A stretch of DNA of 64,000 bases from Dyella choica. GTDB lineage: Bacteria; Pseudomonadota; Gammaproteobacteria; Xanthomonadales; Rhodanobacteraceae. Where the stretch lies: NCBI RefSeq assembly GCF_003977665.1, contig NZ_RYYV01000015.1, positions 1 through 64,000 of the forward strand, written 5' to 3'. Under the pieces are notes generated by a model. That model worked only from the letters and a program-made list of their open reading frames with translations, did not search any database and had not been told where the DNA came from. This document shows, in pieces, positions 25,229 to 35,113 of this stretch. The position numbers and the translations under genes are program-made. The stretch's first letter is position 1. Each line of letters opens with the position of its first letter.

Positions 25229-26890
25229 CTACGCGAGCGCATTCGCATGCACGCCACGTACCGCGCGCCCAGAGGGATCGGCCATGGCGGCAAACGCCGG
25301 ATCCCACGCCAGCGCCGCGGGCGACGAACAGGCGATCGACTTGCCGCCCGGCACCGTCGCGGCGCAGGCTTCGCCGGGGAAGAATTTCTCGAAGATGCGG
25401 CGATACAGATACGCCTCCTTGGTGGCGGGCGTGTTGAAGGGATAGCGCGAGGCGGCGGCGGTGAATTCGCGATCGCTCACCGCCTGCTCGGCGTGCGCTT
25501 TCAAGCCGTCGATCCAGCCGTAGCCCACGCCATCGCTGAACTGCTCTTTTTGCCGCCACAGGATCGATTCCGGCAAGGCACCGGCGAAGGCTTCGCGCAG
25601 CACGGCTTTTTCGATGCGACCGTTGCCGGCCATCTTGTGGGCGGCATCCATGCTCATCGCCGCTTCCATGAACTCCAGGTCCAGGAACGGCACACGCGCT
25701 TCCACGCCCCAGGCCATCATCGACTTGTTCGCGCGCAGGCAGTCGTAGCTGTGCAGCGCGTCGAGCTTGCGCACGGTTTCCTCGTGGAAGGCTTCCGCCG
25801 AGGGCGCTTTGTGGAAATACAGGTAGCCGCCGAAGATTTCGTCCGAGCCTTCGCCGGACAGCACCATCTTCACGCCCATCGCCTTGATGCGGCGGGCCAG
25901 CAGGTACATCGGCGTGGAGGCGCGGATGGTGGTGACGTCGTAGGTTTCGATGTGGCGGATCACTTCCGGCAGCGCATCCAGCCCTTCCCAGAAGTTGTAG
26001 ACGAAACCGTGGTGCACGGTGCCCAATGCGTCGGCCACCACTTTGGCGGCGGCCAGGTCGGGCGAACCTTCCAGGCCGATGGCGAAGGAATGCAGGCGCG
26101 GCCACCAGGCTTCGCTGCGATCATCGTCTTCCACGCGTTCGCGTGCGAAGCGTGCGGCGCAAGCGGCAACGAGCGAAGAATCCAGCCCTCCCGAAAGCAA
26201 TACGCCGTACGGCACGTCGGTCATCAGCTGGCGATGCACTGCCTGCTCGAACGCCTGGCGCAACTCACCCGGGCCGTGGCCTTGGGTAGCGGAGTAATCC
26301 CGCCATGGACGCTGGTAATAACGCTGCAACTCGCCGCTGGCGCTGTCGTACACATGCCCCGGCGGGAACGGCGCCACGTCGGCGCATACACCGACCAGCG
26401 CCTTCATTTCCGAGGCCACGCACAAGCGGCCCTGCGCATCGTGGCCCCAATACAAGGGACACACGCCGATCGGATCGCGTGCAACCAGGTAGCGCCTGGC
26501 GTCGCCATCCCACAGGGCGAACGCAAAAATGCCATTGAGCCGGCTGAGGAAATCCGCACCCTGTTCGCGGTAGAGCGCGTTGATCACTTCGCAGTCCGAG
26601 CCGGTGGTGAAATCGTAGCCGCTGTGCGCACGCAGCTCGCGATGGTTGTAGATCTCACCGTTCACCGCCAGCGCCAGATGGCCATCGCGCGAGCGCAGGG
26701 GTTGCGCGCCGCTGGCCGGGTCGACGATGGCGAGGCGCTCGTGCACCAGGATGACTCCGGCATCCACGAACACCCCGCTCCAGTCGGGTCCGCGGTGACG
26801 CTGTCGCTGCGACAGTTCCAGGGCCTGCAGGCGTAACGCAGCCAGGTCGTCGCCCGGCTGCAGGTCGAACATTCCGAAGATCGCGCACAT
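25229..26890 (-). CDS. asnB: asparagine synthetase B, glutamine-hydrolysing
   Basis: A 553-residue enzyme making asparagine from aspartate, ATP and glutamine ammonia. Cys2 is the glutaminase nucleophile; RHRGPDWSG, HERLAIVD and NGEIYNH complete that domain (1-190). The PP-loop LSGGLDSSL at 232-240 and SGEGSDEIFGGY mark the synthetase domain. Length and order match E. coli AsnB. A candidate attenuator with an Asn-rich leader peptide lies just upstream (26931-27117), so expression probably tracks charged tRNA-Asn. Confidence 0.97.
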   Translation of the reverse strand: MCAIFGMFDLQPGDDLAALRLQALELSQRQRHRGPDWSGVFVDAGVILVHERLAIVDPASGAQPLRSRDGHLALAVNGEIYNHRELRAHSGYDFTTGSDCEVINALYREQGADFLSRLNGIFAFALWDGDARRYLVARDPIGVCPLYWGHDAQGRLCVASEMKALVGVCADVAPFPPGHVYDSASGELQRYYQRPWRDYSATQGHGPGELRQAFEQAVHRQLMTDVPYGVLLSGGLDSSLVAACAARFARERVEDDDRSEAWWPRLHSFAIGLEGSPDLAAAKVVADALGTVHHGFVYNFWEGLDALPEVIRHIETYDVTTIRASTPMYLLARRIKAMGVKMVLSGEGSDEIFGGYLYFHKAPSAEAFHEETVRKLDALHSYDCLRANKSMMAWGVEARVPFLDLEFMEAAMSMDAAHKMAGNGRIEKAVLREAFAGALPESILWRQKEQFSDGVGYGWIDGLKAHAEQAVSDREFTAAASRYPFNTPATKEAYLYRRIFEKFFPGEACAATVPGGKSIACSSPAALAWDPAFAAMADPSGRAVRGVHANALA

Positions 26891-26930
26891 TGATGGATTT
26901 CCTTGGGTTCGCTGGTGGGATGAAACGCTG

Positions 26931-26963
26931 AAAAAAAAGGGCCCGCACTTGGCGGGCCCTTTT
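26931..26963 (-). terminator. strong Rho-independent terminator upstream of asnB, candidate attenuator
   Basis: On the minus strand AAAAGGGCCCGC, a 5-nt loop, GCGGGCCCTTTT and a T run of eight. It ends 41 bp before the asnB ATG and begins 26 bp after the stop of the Asn-rich leader frame. A CGGGCC segment within the last leader codons can pair with GGCCCG of its 5' arm, giving a possible antiterminator. It could alternatively just end the upstream SpoIIAA-like gene. Confidence 0.85.
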
Positions 26964-26988
26964 GCGTGTGTCTGTTTGCTGCTCTCGT

Positions 26989-27117
26989 CTACACGCCGGC
27001 CCGTCCGCGGTTGCGGTTGTTGTTATTGGCGTTGTTATTCAGGACTGCTGCAGCCGAAGCAGCACGCGCCGCGAAGGCGGCGTGGCTAGTGAACTGGCTG
27101 GCGAGGCAGGTGTGCAT
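26989..27117 (-). CDS. candidate asnB leader peptide, 42 residues with eight Asn codons
   Basis: ATG at 27117 to TAG at 26991-26989. Residues 27-36 read NNNANNNNRN: eight of ten codons are AAC or AAT, an extreme bias in front of an asparagine synthetase gene. The layout (short frame, regulatory codons near its end, stop just before a strong terminator, then the biosynthetic gene) is the classical ribosome-mediated attenuator plan of his, trp, leu and thr operons. The ATG has no strong Shine-Dalgarno, and TAA stands four codons upstream in frame. Expression is unproven. Confidence 0.6.
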   Translation of the reverse strand: MHTCLASQFTSHAAFAARAASAAAVLNNNANNNNRNRGRAGV

Positions 27118-27181
27118 GAGGCCGACTTAAGCACAAGTCCGAACCGCACGCAACGGTTGCAGCGGTTACCAGCACCCCGGC

Positions 27182-27547
27182 TCAGGCTGAAGAAGCCCAG
27201 CGCATGGCTTCATCGAGTTCGGCATCGGCAAACAGCCTGAAATGGGTGGGCATGGCGAAGCCGAACATGCTGGACATCACGCGGACCCAGCCCACGTCGG
27301 TGACCAGCGCGGTGCGTTCCCAGCCACTGATATGGCGGAAGCCGAGCTTCACGTCATCCCACATCGCGCCGGGCGCGAAGCCGGTGAAATCGTCGCCGAT
27401 ATGGATCAGCAGGCGCAGCTTGGGGTTCAACGCGAAGGCGGCTTCGATATCCGGCACCATCACGTCCTCGTAGTCCCGCGCGGTCACCAGTCCGCGCATG
27501 CGAAAGCCGAGGACGCCGGCCGGCAGCGTAGGGAGTTGCTCGATCAT
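27182..27547 (-). CDS. SpoIIAA-like (STAS-fold) protein
   Basis: A 121-residue protein. The N-terminus GVLGFRMRGLVTARDYEDVMVP and central LRLLIHIGDDFTGFAPGAMWDD, then RTALVTDVGWVRV, match the SpoIIAA-like family of small proteins with an anti-sigma-antagonist fold and unknown role. It lies upstream of the asnB leader on the same strand. A long palindromic repeat precedes it. Confidence 0.8.
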   Translation of the reverse strand: MIEQLPTLPAGVLGFRMRGLVTARDYEDVMVPDIEAAFALNPKLRLLIHIGDDFTGFAPGAMWDDVKLGFRHISGWERTALVTDVGWVRVMSSMFGFAMPTHFRLFADAELDEAMRWASSA

Positions 27548-27625
27548 GGCAGCGCTCCTTGGTGCGGGGTGGGGTTATCCAAGCGCCAATTGAGCGGGGA
27601 TGCAAGTGCAGGAAAACGAGACGCG

Positions 27626-27744
27626 CTCCCTCCCCTGCTTGCACAGGGGAGGGTTGGGGTGGGGTTGCATGCGCTTGCGACACAAGTGAATTCACCGCGA
27701 GGTTGCTCCACCCCACCCCAGCCCTCCCCTGCCAGGGGAGGGAG
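27626..27744. repeat. long GC-rich palindromic repeat, copy 4
   Basis: Same outer and inner arms as copies 1-3 with a more divergent core (TGCGACACAAGTGAATTCAC). It lies between recJ and the SpoIIAA-like gene, 9 bp downstream of the recJ stop. Confidence 0.85.
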
Positions 27745-27753
27745 CAGAGCGGA

Positions 27754-29475
27754 TTACGCCGGCTCCATATAGCGCAACAAGAGCCGCGGCGATTCCCGGC
27801 CCTGCCAATCGTTGATGGTCAGCTCGAAAGCCGCGCGCATCACGCTCGGCGGCGGCTTGCCGTCGTAGGCGTTGAACATCACCGCATCGTGCAGCGTATC
27901 GTCGCGCGGATCGCGCAGGCTCAGGCGCAAATGCCGCTCGCCCATCGTGCGCCAGCTGAAGCACTCAAAGCGGTTTTCGAACACCGGCTCCGGGAACGCC
28001 TGTCCCCACGGCCCGGCGAAGCGCAACATGCGCGCCATTTCCAGGGTGAACAGGCCGGCCGGCATGTCGCCGTCGGTATAGAGCACGGCCTGCAATTGCT
28101 CTTCGCTCAGCCATTCGCGCGCCACCGCATCGAAGGCTTCGGCAAAACGGGCATAGTGATGGGTGCGCAAACTCAAGCCTGCGGCCATGGCATGGCCGCC
28201 GAAGCGCTCGATCAGGCCAGGATGGCGCGCATCCACCACCGCCAGGGCATCGCGAATATGAAAGCCGGCGATCGAGCGTGCCGAACCGCGCAGCTGATCG
28301 GGATCGTCTTCACCCGCCGGCGCAAAAGCGATCACCGGGCGATGCAGTCGCTCCTTCAGCTTGGATGCCACTAGTCCTACTACGCCGGCATGCCAGCTTG
28401 GCTCGAACAGCGTGACGCCTACGGTCTGCGCATCGACATTCGCCGCGCTTGCCACCATCCCTTCCGCTTCGGCAACCATGGATGCCTGCAAGTCGCGCCG
28501 CTCCTGATTGATGGAACCCAACAGCTCGGCGTAATGGCGCGCTTGCCGGGCGTCATCGGTGAGCAGGCATTCCACGCCCAGCCGCATGTCCTCCAGCCGG
28601 CCGGCGGCGTTCAGGCGCGGCCCTACGGCGTAAGCAAAATCGCTGGCGCACAACGATGCAATGCTGCGTTGGCTCGCTTCGATCAAGGCCAGAATGCCGG
28701 CGCAACCTCGACCGCTGCGCAGGCGCTTCATTCCTGCTTCCACCAGCACGCGATTGTTGTAGTCCAGCGGCACCAGGTCGGCCACCGTACCCAGCGCGAC
28801 CAGGTCCAGCAGCACGGACAGGTCCGGCTCGGGCTTTTCGGCAAACCAGCCCTGCTCGCGCAAATGTGCGCGCAACGCCAGCAGCACGTAGAACATCACA
28901 CCCACGCCGGCCAGGGCCTTGCTGGGAAAGCCATCGCCGTGCAGGTTGGGATTGACTATGGCGTCCGCCTGCGGCAGCTGATCGCCGGGCAGATGGTGAT
29001 CCGTCACGATCACGCGCATGCCGCGCGCGCGCGCGGCAGCGACACCGGCAACGCTGGCAATGCCGTTGTCGACGGTTACGATCCATTGCGCATGCGCCGG
29101 CAGCGCAGCCACCAGCTCCGGGGTAAGCCCGTAGCCATGCACGAAACGATTGGGTACCACGTAATCCACGCGCAGGGCGCCAAGCATGCGCAGGCCGCGC
29201 ACGGCTACCGCCGCGCCGGTAGCGCCATCGCAGTCGTAGTCACCAGCGATCACGATCGACATGTCGTCGCGAATCGCTTCCGCCAACAATGACACTGCTT
29301 GCTGCATGCCGTTCAAGTGCTGAGGCGACAGCAAACGGTTCAAACGATGCTCGGCCTGTTCGGGGCTCAACACCCCGCGCGCCGCATAGATACGTTGCAG
29401 CACCGGATGCACTGCATCGCTCCAGCCGGCCGGCTCCCCCAGCAGCGGACGCCGCCGCAATAGCTGGCGCGTCAT
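27754..29475 (-). CDS. recJ: single-strand DNA exonuclease RecJ
   Basis: A 573-residue 5'-3' exonuclease of the DHH family, acting in recombination and mismatch repair. Catalytic motifs are DYDCDG at 79-84, Asp136 (VTVDNGIA), DHH at 159-161 and HGGHAMAAG-like FGGHAMAAG further on. The start at 29475 (MTRQLLRRRPLLGE) overlaps the previous stop in ATGA; the longer upstream frame is antisense noise. Last gene of a yheS-rpfE-recJ unit. Confidence 0.95.
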   Translation of the reverse strand: MTRQLLRRRPLLGEPAGWSDAVHPVLQRIYAARGVLSPEQAEHRLNRLLSPQHLNGMQQAVSLLAEAIRDDMSIVIAGDYDCDGATGAAVAVRGLRMLGALRVDYVVPNRFVHGYGLTPELVAALPAHAQWIVTVDNGIASVAGVAAARARGMRVIVTDHHLPGDQLPQADAIVNPNLHGDGFPSKALAGVGVMFYVLLALRAHLREQGWFAEKPEPDLSVLLDLVALGTVADLVPLDYNNRVLVEAGMKRLRSGRGCAGILALIEASQRSIASLCASDFAYAVGPRLNAAGRLEDMRLGVECLLTDDARQARHYAELLGSINQERRDLQASMVAEAEGMVASAANVDAQTVGVTLFEPSWHAGVVGLVASKLKERLHRPVIAFAPAGEDDPDQLRGSARSIAGFHIRDALAVVDARHPGLIERFGGHAMAAGLSLRTHHYARFAEAFDAVAREWLSEEQLQAVLYTDGDMPAGLFTLEMARMLRFAGPWGQAFPEPVFENRFECFSWRTMGERHLRLSLRDPRDDTLHDAVMFNAYDGKPPPSVMRAAFELTINDWQGRESPRLLLRYMEPA

Positions 29476-30386
29476 GCCTTGCTCCGCCGCCACCAACGCA
29501 GGCGGTGCCAGGGGCGATGCAGGTAGCGCTCGCCACTGGCGAAAGCGAACTGGATCGGCTCGCGCTTGCACAGTTTCTGCAGGCCGGGCCACCACTCCGA
29601 AGCGATCGCGTCGGCGGGCTGATCTTGCAGGTCGATCAGCCAGCCTGGCTGGGTCGAATCCAGTCGCGCATGCCGCTGCACAGGAATGCCGGCCCGCTTG
29701 GCCAACGCAAGCAACAGCAAGTCGTCGCCGATCACACCCCGCAATGCGGTATCGACGCGAGACGGCAGCACGCCGCCGCCCCAGAACCACAGGCTGTTGA
29801 TCGGCGGCAGTCCGCGTTCACGCCGCTGGGCATTGAGCGGATGCTGATGCAACAGCACTTGCACTTCGTTGAACAGCACGCGCCAGCGGCGCGCCTGAGC
29901 GCCTTGCGGCAAGTGCTCATACAGGTCTTCGCCCAGCGCAGTCTCCGGCGCCGCGAATTCGGGCAAGGCGCTTTGCGCCGGCAAGCGCAGATGCCAACGA
30001 TGCGCCGAAGAGACTTCCAACCGCATGCCTTCCTCGGCAAACATCGCCTGCAACGGCTCGGCCAGCTCCTCGGCTTCGTCCAGCCCCAACGGCAATTGGC
30101 CACAGGCCAGCAGCCGTGCCCCGGTCATATCCGGCTGCACCCAGGCCGGATCGGCACTGAGCCAGCAGGCATCGCCGGCGTCGCCGGCCAGGTAGTCGCG
30201 GGTCAGCGCCGCCGCCGCCATGCCGCCCTCGCACACAAAATAGGCGGCGAGGCCACCGAGGTAGCCCTCGGCGCCGGTGGAAAGATGATCCGCCCGCTGC
30301 AGCAGCACGCGTAAGGGATGGGTGCGATCGAAGCGCTGCCAGGCGGGTAGCCAGCACTGCAGGGTTCGGGGAGCGCTATCGGTCAT
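29472..30386 (-). CDS. rpfE: RpfE-type protein (phosphoglycerate mutase-like fold)
   Basis: A 304-residue protein of the family annotated RpfE in xanthomonads and more broadly as cofactor-independent phosphoglycerate mutase-like. Typical stretches are LQCWLPAWQRF at the start, ADPAWVQPDMTGARLLACG, RWRVLFNEVQVLLHQHPLN and GLPPINSLWFWGGG. In Xanthomonas rpfE belongs to the rpf region of pathogenicity factors, and mutation has mild effects; its biochemical role is not settled. Coupled to yheS upstream (3-bp gap) and recJ downstream (4-base overlap). Confidence 0.8.
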   Translation of the reverse strand: MTDSAPRTLQCWLPAWQRFDRTHPLRVLLQRADHLSTGAEGYLGGLAAYFVCEGGMAAAALTRDYLAGDAGDACWLSADPAWVQPDMTGARLLACGQLPLGLDEAEELAEPLQAMFAEEGMRLEVSSAHRWHLRLPAQSALPEFAAPETALGEDLYEHLPQGAQARRWRVLFNEVQVLLHQHPLNAQRRERGLPPINSLWFWGGGVLPSRVDTALRGVIGDDLLLLALAKRAGIPVQRHARLDSTQPGWLIDLQDQPADAIASEWWPGLQKLCKREPIQFAFASGERYLHRPWHRLRWWRRSKA

Positions 30387-30389
30387 GGC

Positions 30390-32282
<1,893 letters not shown>

Positions 32283-32427
32283 GTGAAATGGGCTTGAGGC
32301 CGGGCGTGGGCGCCCGAAGCCCGCCATGATAACGGCTGATGCATCACATCTGCCGGTTTTGCTCGTAGCGGGACCTTCCAGGTTCTGCTAAAACTTCGCG
32401 GCAACGCTTTGTGCGGAGAGGGGAATC

Positions 32428-32772
32428 ATGTTCAAGCACCGTCATACCCTGCCCTTGCTGGCTGCCTTCGCCCTCGGCGCCGGGCTGGCCGCAGCGCAGA
32501 CCGCCTACGCCCAACAGACGCTAAGCCAGCGCGTGCAGGAAGAAAAAACCATGCACCTGCCGTCGCGCGGCATGAGCATGGCGCAGGTGGAGAAGCAATA
32601 TGGCGCCCCGCAGCGCAAGCTTTCACCCAAAGGCGGCGATTCGGCGCGTCATCCGGTGATCAATCGCTGGGAGTACTCGAATTTCATCGTGTACTTCGAG
32701 CGCAGCCACGTGATCCATTCGGTGTTGAATACGCCGGCCGGCAACAATCGCAATCCTGCAGCGGTGAACTGA
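32428..32772 (+). CDS. exported small protein with SmpA/OmlA-like pattern
   Basis: A 114-residue protein with a signal peptide (LPLLAAFALGAGLAAAQTAYA, cleavage before QQT), so periplasmic. The mature part has GMSMAQVEKQYGAPQRK and RWEYSNFIVYFERSHVIHSVL, which follows the GxS...V...YGxP...W.Y......F..g.V...V pattern of SmpA/BamE-like domains. It has no lipobox cysteine. GAGAGGGGA precedes the ATG. Divergent from yheS; followed by a REP-like pair. Confidence 0.75.
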   Translation: MFKHRHTLPLLAAFALGAGLAAAQTAYAQQTLSQRVQEEKTMHLPSRGMSMAQVEKQYGAPQRKLSPKGGDSARHPVINRWEYSNFIVYFERSHVIHSVLNTPAGNNRNPAAVN

Positions 32773-32791
32773 GCTTCCCACACGATAATGC

Positions 32792-32858
32792 GTAGGCTGG
32801 GATGACAATCCCAGCTTTGTGCGTGGCATCCAATGCTGGGATTTCCATCCCAGCCTAC
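32792..32858. repeat. paired palindrome (REP-like) element
   Basis: GTAGGCTGGGATGACAATCC left arm; right arm has GCTGGGATTTCCATCCCAGC. Between two plus-strand genes. Confidence 0.9.
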
Positions 32859-32959
32859 GCACTCAGTCGCCTCGCGTAACCACTGGTTACATCGTAAACT
32901 TCCGCGCTTGTCTGCCCGGCCCTGCGCCGAGCCCCTCTCTAGCGCGAGTGAAAGTCCCG

Positions 32960-33997
32960 ATGACCGATTCCAGCTTGCGCCTGCCGGCCGAATGGGAGCC
33001 GCAGGCCGCCGTGTTGATTGCCTGGCCGCATGCCGGCACCGATTGGGCCGAACGGCTCGAACAAGTGGAATCCACCTATGTTGCGCTGGCCGCGGCGGTT
33101 ACGCGGTTCCAGCCGCTGATCATCGTCGTGGCGGACGCCACGCTGCACGCACACGCCACCGCAAAGCTGCAAAGCGCCAATGCCGATCTCGCACGCATTC
33201 GCTTCGTGGAACTGCCGTACGACGACACCTGGCTGCGCGATTCCGGCCCCATCACCCTGCTTGGCGATGGCCAGCGCTTCCAGCTCACCGATTTCCGCTT
33301 CACCGGCTGGGGCGGCAAGTTCGGTGCGGAACAGGATGACGCGCTGATCGCCGGGCTGGTGCAAGCCGGTGTGTTCGGCTCGGCCGGGCACCAGCGCATC
33401 GACTGGGCGCTGGAAGGCGGCGGCATCGAAAGCGATGGTGCCGGCACCGTGCTTACCACCTGGCGCTGCCTCGTGCAGCGGCATCCGGAACAGTCGCGCG
33501 ACGAGATGAGCAGCATCCTGCGCGACAGCCTGCATGCCAAGCGTGTGCTTTGGCTGGACTACGGCTATCTGGAAGGCGACGACACGGACGCGCATATCGA
33601 CACGCTCGCCCGCTTTGCACCTGGCGACCGCATCGTCTATCAGGCTTGCGATGACACCAACGATGGCCACCACGCCGAGTTGCAGCGCATGGGCGAGGAA
33701 CTGGCCGCCCTGCGCACACCGGCTGGCAAGCCGTACACTCTGTATCGGTTGCCATGGGCCAAGCCGATCATCGACGAAGGCCGCCGGCTGGCGGCGTCGT
33801 ACGCGAATTACCTGATCGTCAACGGCGCCGTGCTGGTGCCGGCCTACGGCGACGGCGCAGATGACGAAGCCGCGCGCATCATCGGCGAAGCGCATCCCGG
33901 CCGCATGGTGGTGCAGGTCCCCTGCCGCCCGCTGATCTGGCAGAACGGCAGCCTGCATTGCATCACCATGCAGTTGCCGGCCGGATTGCTGGGCTGA
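32960..33997 (+). CDS. aguA: agmatine deiminase
   Basis: A 345-residue enzyme of the peptidyl-arginine deiminase fold converting agmatine to N-carbamoylputrescine. Seen: PAEWEPQAAVLIAWPH at the start, YDDTWLRDSGP, EGGGIESDG, DAHIDTLARF and the nucleophile Cys334 in GSLHCITMQLPAG. Start at 32960; the longer frame runs into a REP-like element. The next gene, 83 bp on, encodes the second step to putrescine, so both probably form one unit. Confidence 0.93.
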   Translation: MTDSSLRLPAEWEPQAAVLIAWPHAGTDWAERLEQVESTYVALAAAVTRFQPLIIVVADATLHAHATAKLQSANADLARIRFVELPYDDTWLRDSGPITLLGDGQRFQLTDFRFTGWGGKFGAEQDDALIAGLVQAGVFGSAGHQRIDWALEGGGIESDGAGTVLTTWRCLVQRHPEQSRDEMSSILRDSLHAKRVLWLDYGYLEGDDTDAHIDTLARFAPGDRIVYQACDDTNDGHHAELQRMGEELAALRTPAGKPYTLYRLPWAKPIIDEGRRLAASYANYLIVNGAVLVPAYGDGADDEAARIIGEAHPGRMVVQVPCRPLIWQNGSLHCITMQLPAGLLG

Positions 33998-34080
33998 CGC
34001 AGGCCCTGCTGCAACCTACGTCTGCACCCCATTCCCTTACAATACGCGTTTGTCGCCGAACGGCGATCAGGAAACGCCCC

Positions 34081-34971
34081 ATGACCCGCAAGACTCTCAA
34101 GGTGGCGCTGCTGCAGGAAACCCACCGCGGCAGCCGCGACGCCAATCTGGACGCGATCGAAGCCGGACTGCGCGAAGCCGCCGCGGCCGGCGCCGAGCTC
34201 GTACTGCTGCAGGAACTGCACAACGGCCCGTATTTCTGTCAGCACGAATCAGTCGATGAGTTCGACCACGCCGAGAGCATTCCCGGCCACAGCACCGAGC
34301 GCCTGGGCAAGCTGGCCGAGGAGCTGAAACTGGTGGTGGTGGCTTCGCTGTTCGAAAAGCGTGCGGCCGGGCTGTACCACAACACTGCAGTGGTGTTCGA
34401 CCGCTCCGCCACGATCGCCGGCAAGTATCGCAAGATGCACATTCCGGACGATCCGGCCTTCTACGAAAAATTCTATTTCACACCGGGCGACCTGGGCTTC
34501 GAGCCGATCGATACCTCGGTGGGCCGCCTCGGCGTGCTGGTGTGCTGGGACCAGTGGTACCCGGAAGCGGCGCGCCTGATGGCGCTGGCCGGTGCCGAAC
34601 TGCTGCTCTATCCCACCGCGATCGGCTGGGATCCGAACGACGCGCAGGCCGAGAAGGATCGTCAGCGCGACGCGTGGATCACGGTGCAGCGCGCTCACGC
34701 TGTCGCGAACGGGATTCCCTTGCTGTCGTGTAATCGTACCGGCTACGAACCCGATCCGGCCGGCGTGGGTGCCGGCATCCAATTCTGGGGCAGCAGCTTC
34801 GTGGCCGGTCCGCAAGGCGAATTCCTGGCCCAGGCGAGCACAGGGTCGCGCGAATTGCTGATCAGCGAAATCGACATGGTGCGCAGCGAGCACGTGCGGC
34901 GCATCTGGCCGTTCCTGCGCGACCGGCGCATCGACGCCTACGCGGATCTGTTGAAACGCTTCCGCGACTGA
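34081..34971 (+). CDS. aguB: N-carbamoylputrescine amidase
   Basis: A 296-residue nitrilase-superfamily enzyme splitting N-carbamoylputrescine into putrescine, CO2 and ammonia. The catalytic triad is Glu45 (LLQELHNG), Lys118 (YRKMHIPDD) and Cys155 (LVCWDQWYPEAAR). CAGGAA lies before the ATG at 34081. Acts on the product of the upstream agmatine deiminase, giving polyamine from arginine-derived agmatine. Confidence 0.95.
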   Translation: MTRKTLKVALLQETHRGSRDANLDAIEAGLREAAAAGAELVLLQELHNGPYFCQHESVDEFDHAESIPGHSTERLGKLAEELKLVVVASLFEKRAAGLYHNTAVVFDRSATIAGKYRKMHIPDDPAFYEKFYFTPGDLGFEPIDTSVGRLGVLVCWDQWYPEAARLMALAGAELLLYPTAIGWDPNDAQAEKDRQRDAWITVQRAHAVANGIPLLSCNRTGYEPDPAGVGAGIQFWGSSFVAGPQGEFLAQASTGSRELLISEIDMVRSEHVRRIWPFLRDRRIDAYADLLKRFRD

Positions 34972-34980
34972 CTTTTGCAA

Positions 34981-35043
34981 GCTGGGATGACCATCCCAGC
35001 GGGAATGGGGCTGGAGGAAGCTGGGATGGTCATCCCAGCCTAC
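34981..35043. repeat. paired palindrome (REP-like) element
   Basis: GCTGGGATGACCATCCCAGC and GCTGGGATGGTCATCCCAGC: in this copy both hairpin stems have changed yet still pair. It starts 9 bp after the aguB stop. Confidence 0.9.
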
Positions 35044-35113
35044 AAATTCAAGCTTGCGCTGAATGGATCTAGTCTCCATGCTGGGTGTCTCCCCCCTACC
35101 CTGCACTATCTCC

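Noticed and set aside
25247-26836. Plus-strand open frame of over 500 codons opposite asnB
   Set aside because: asnB on the minus strand has every catalytic motif; the plus frame is a low-complexity His/Gly/Ala-rich shadow caused by high GC.
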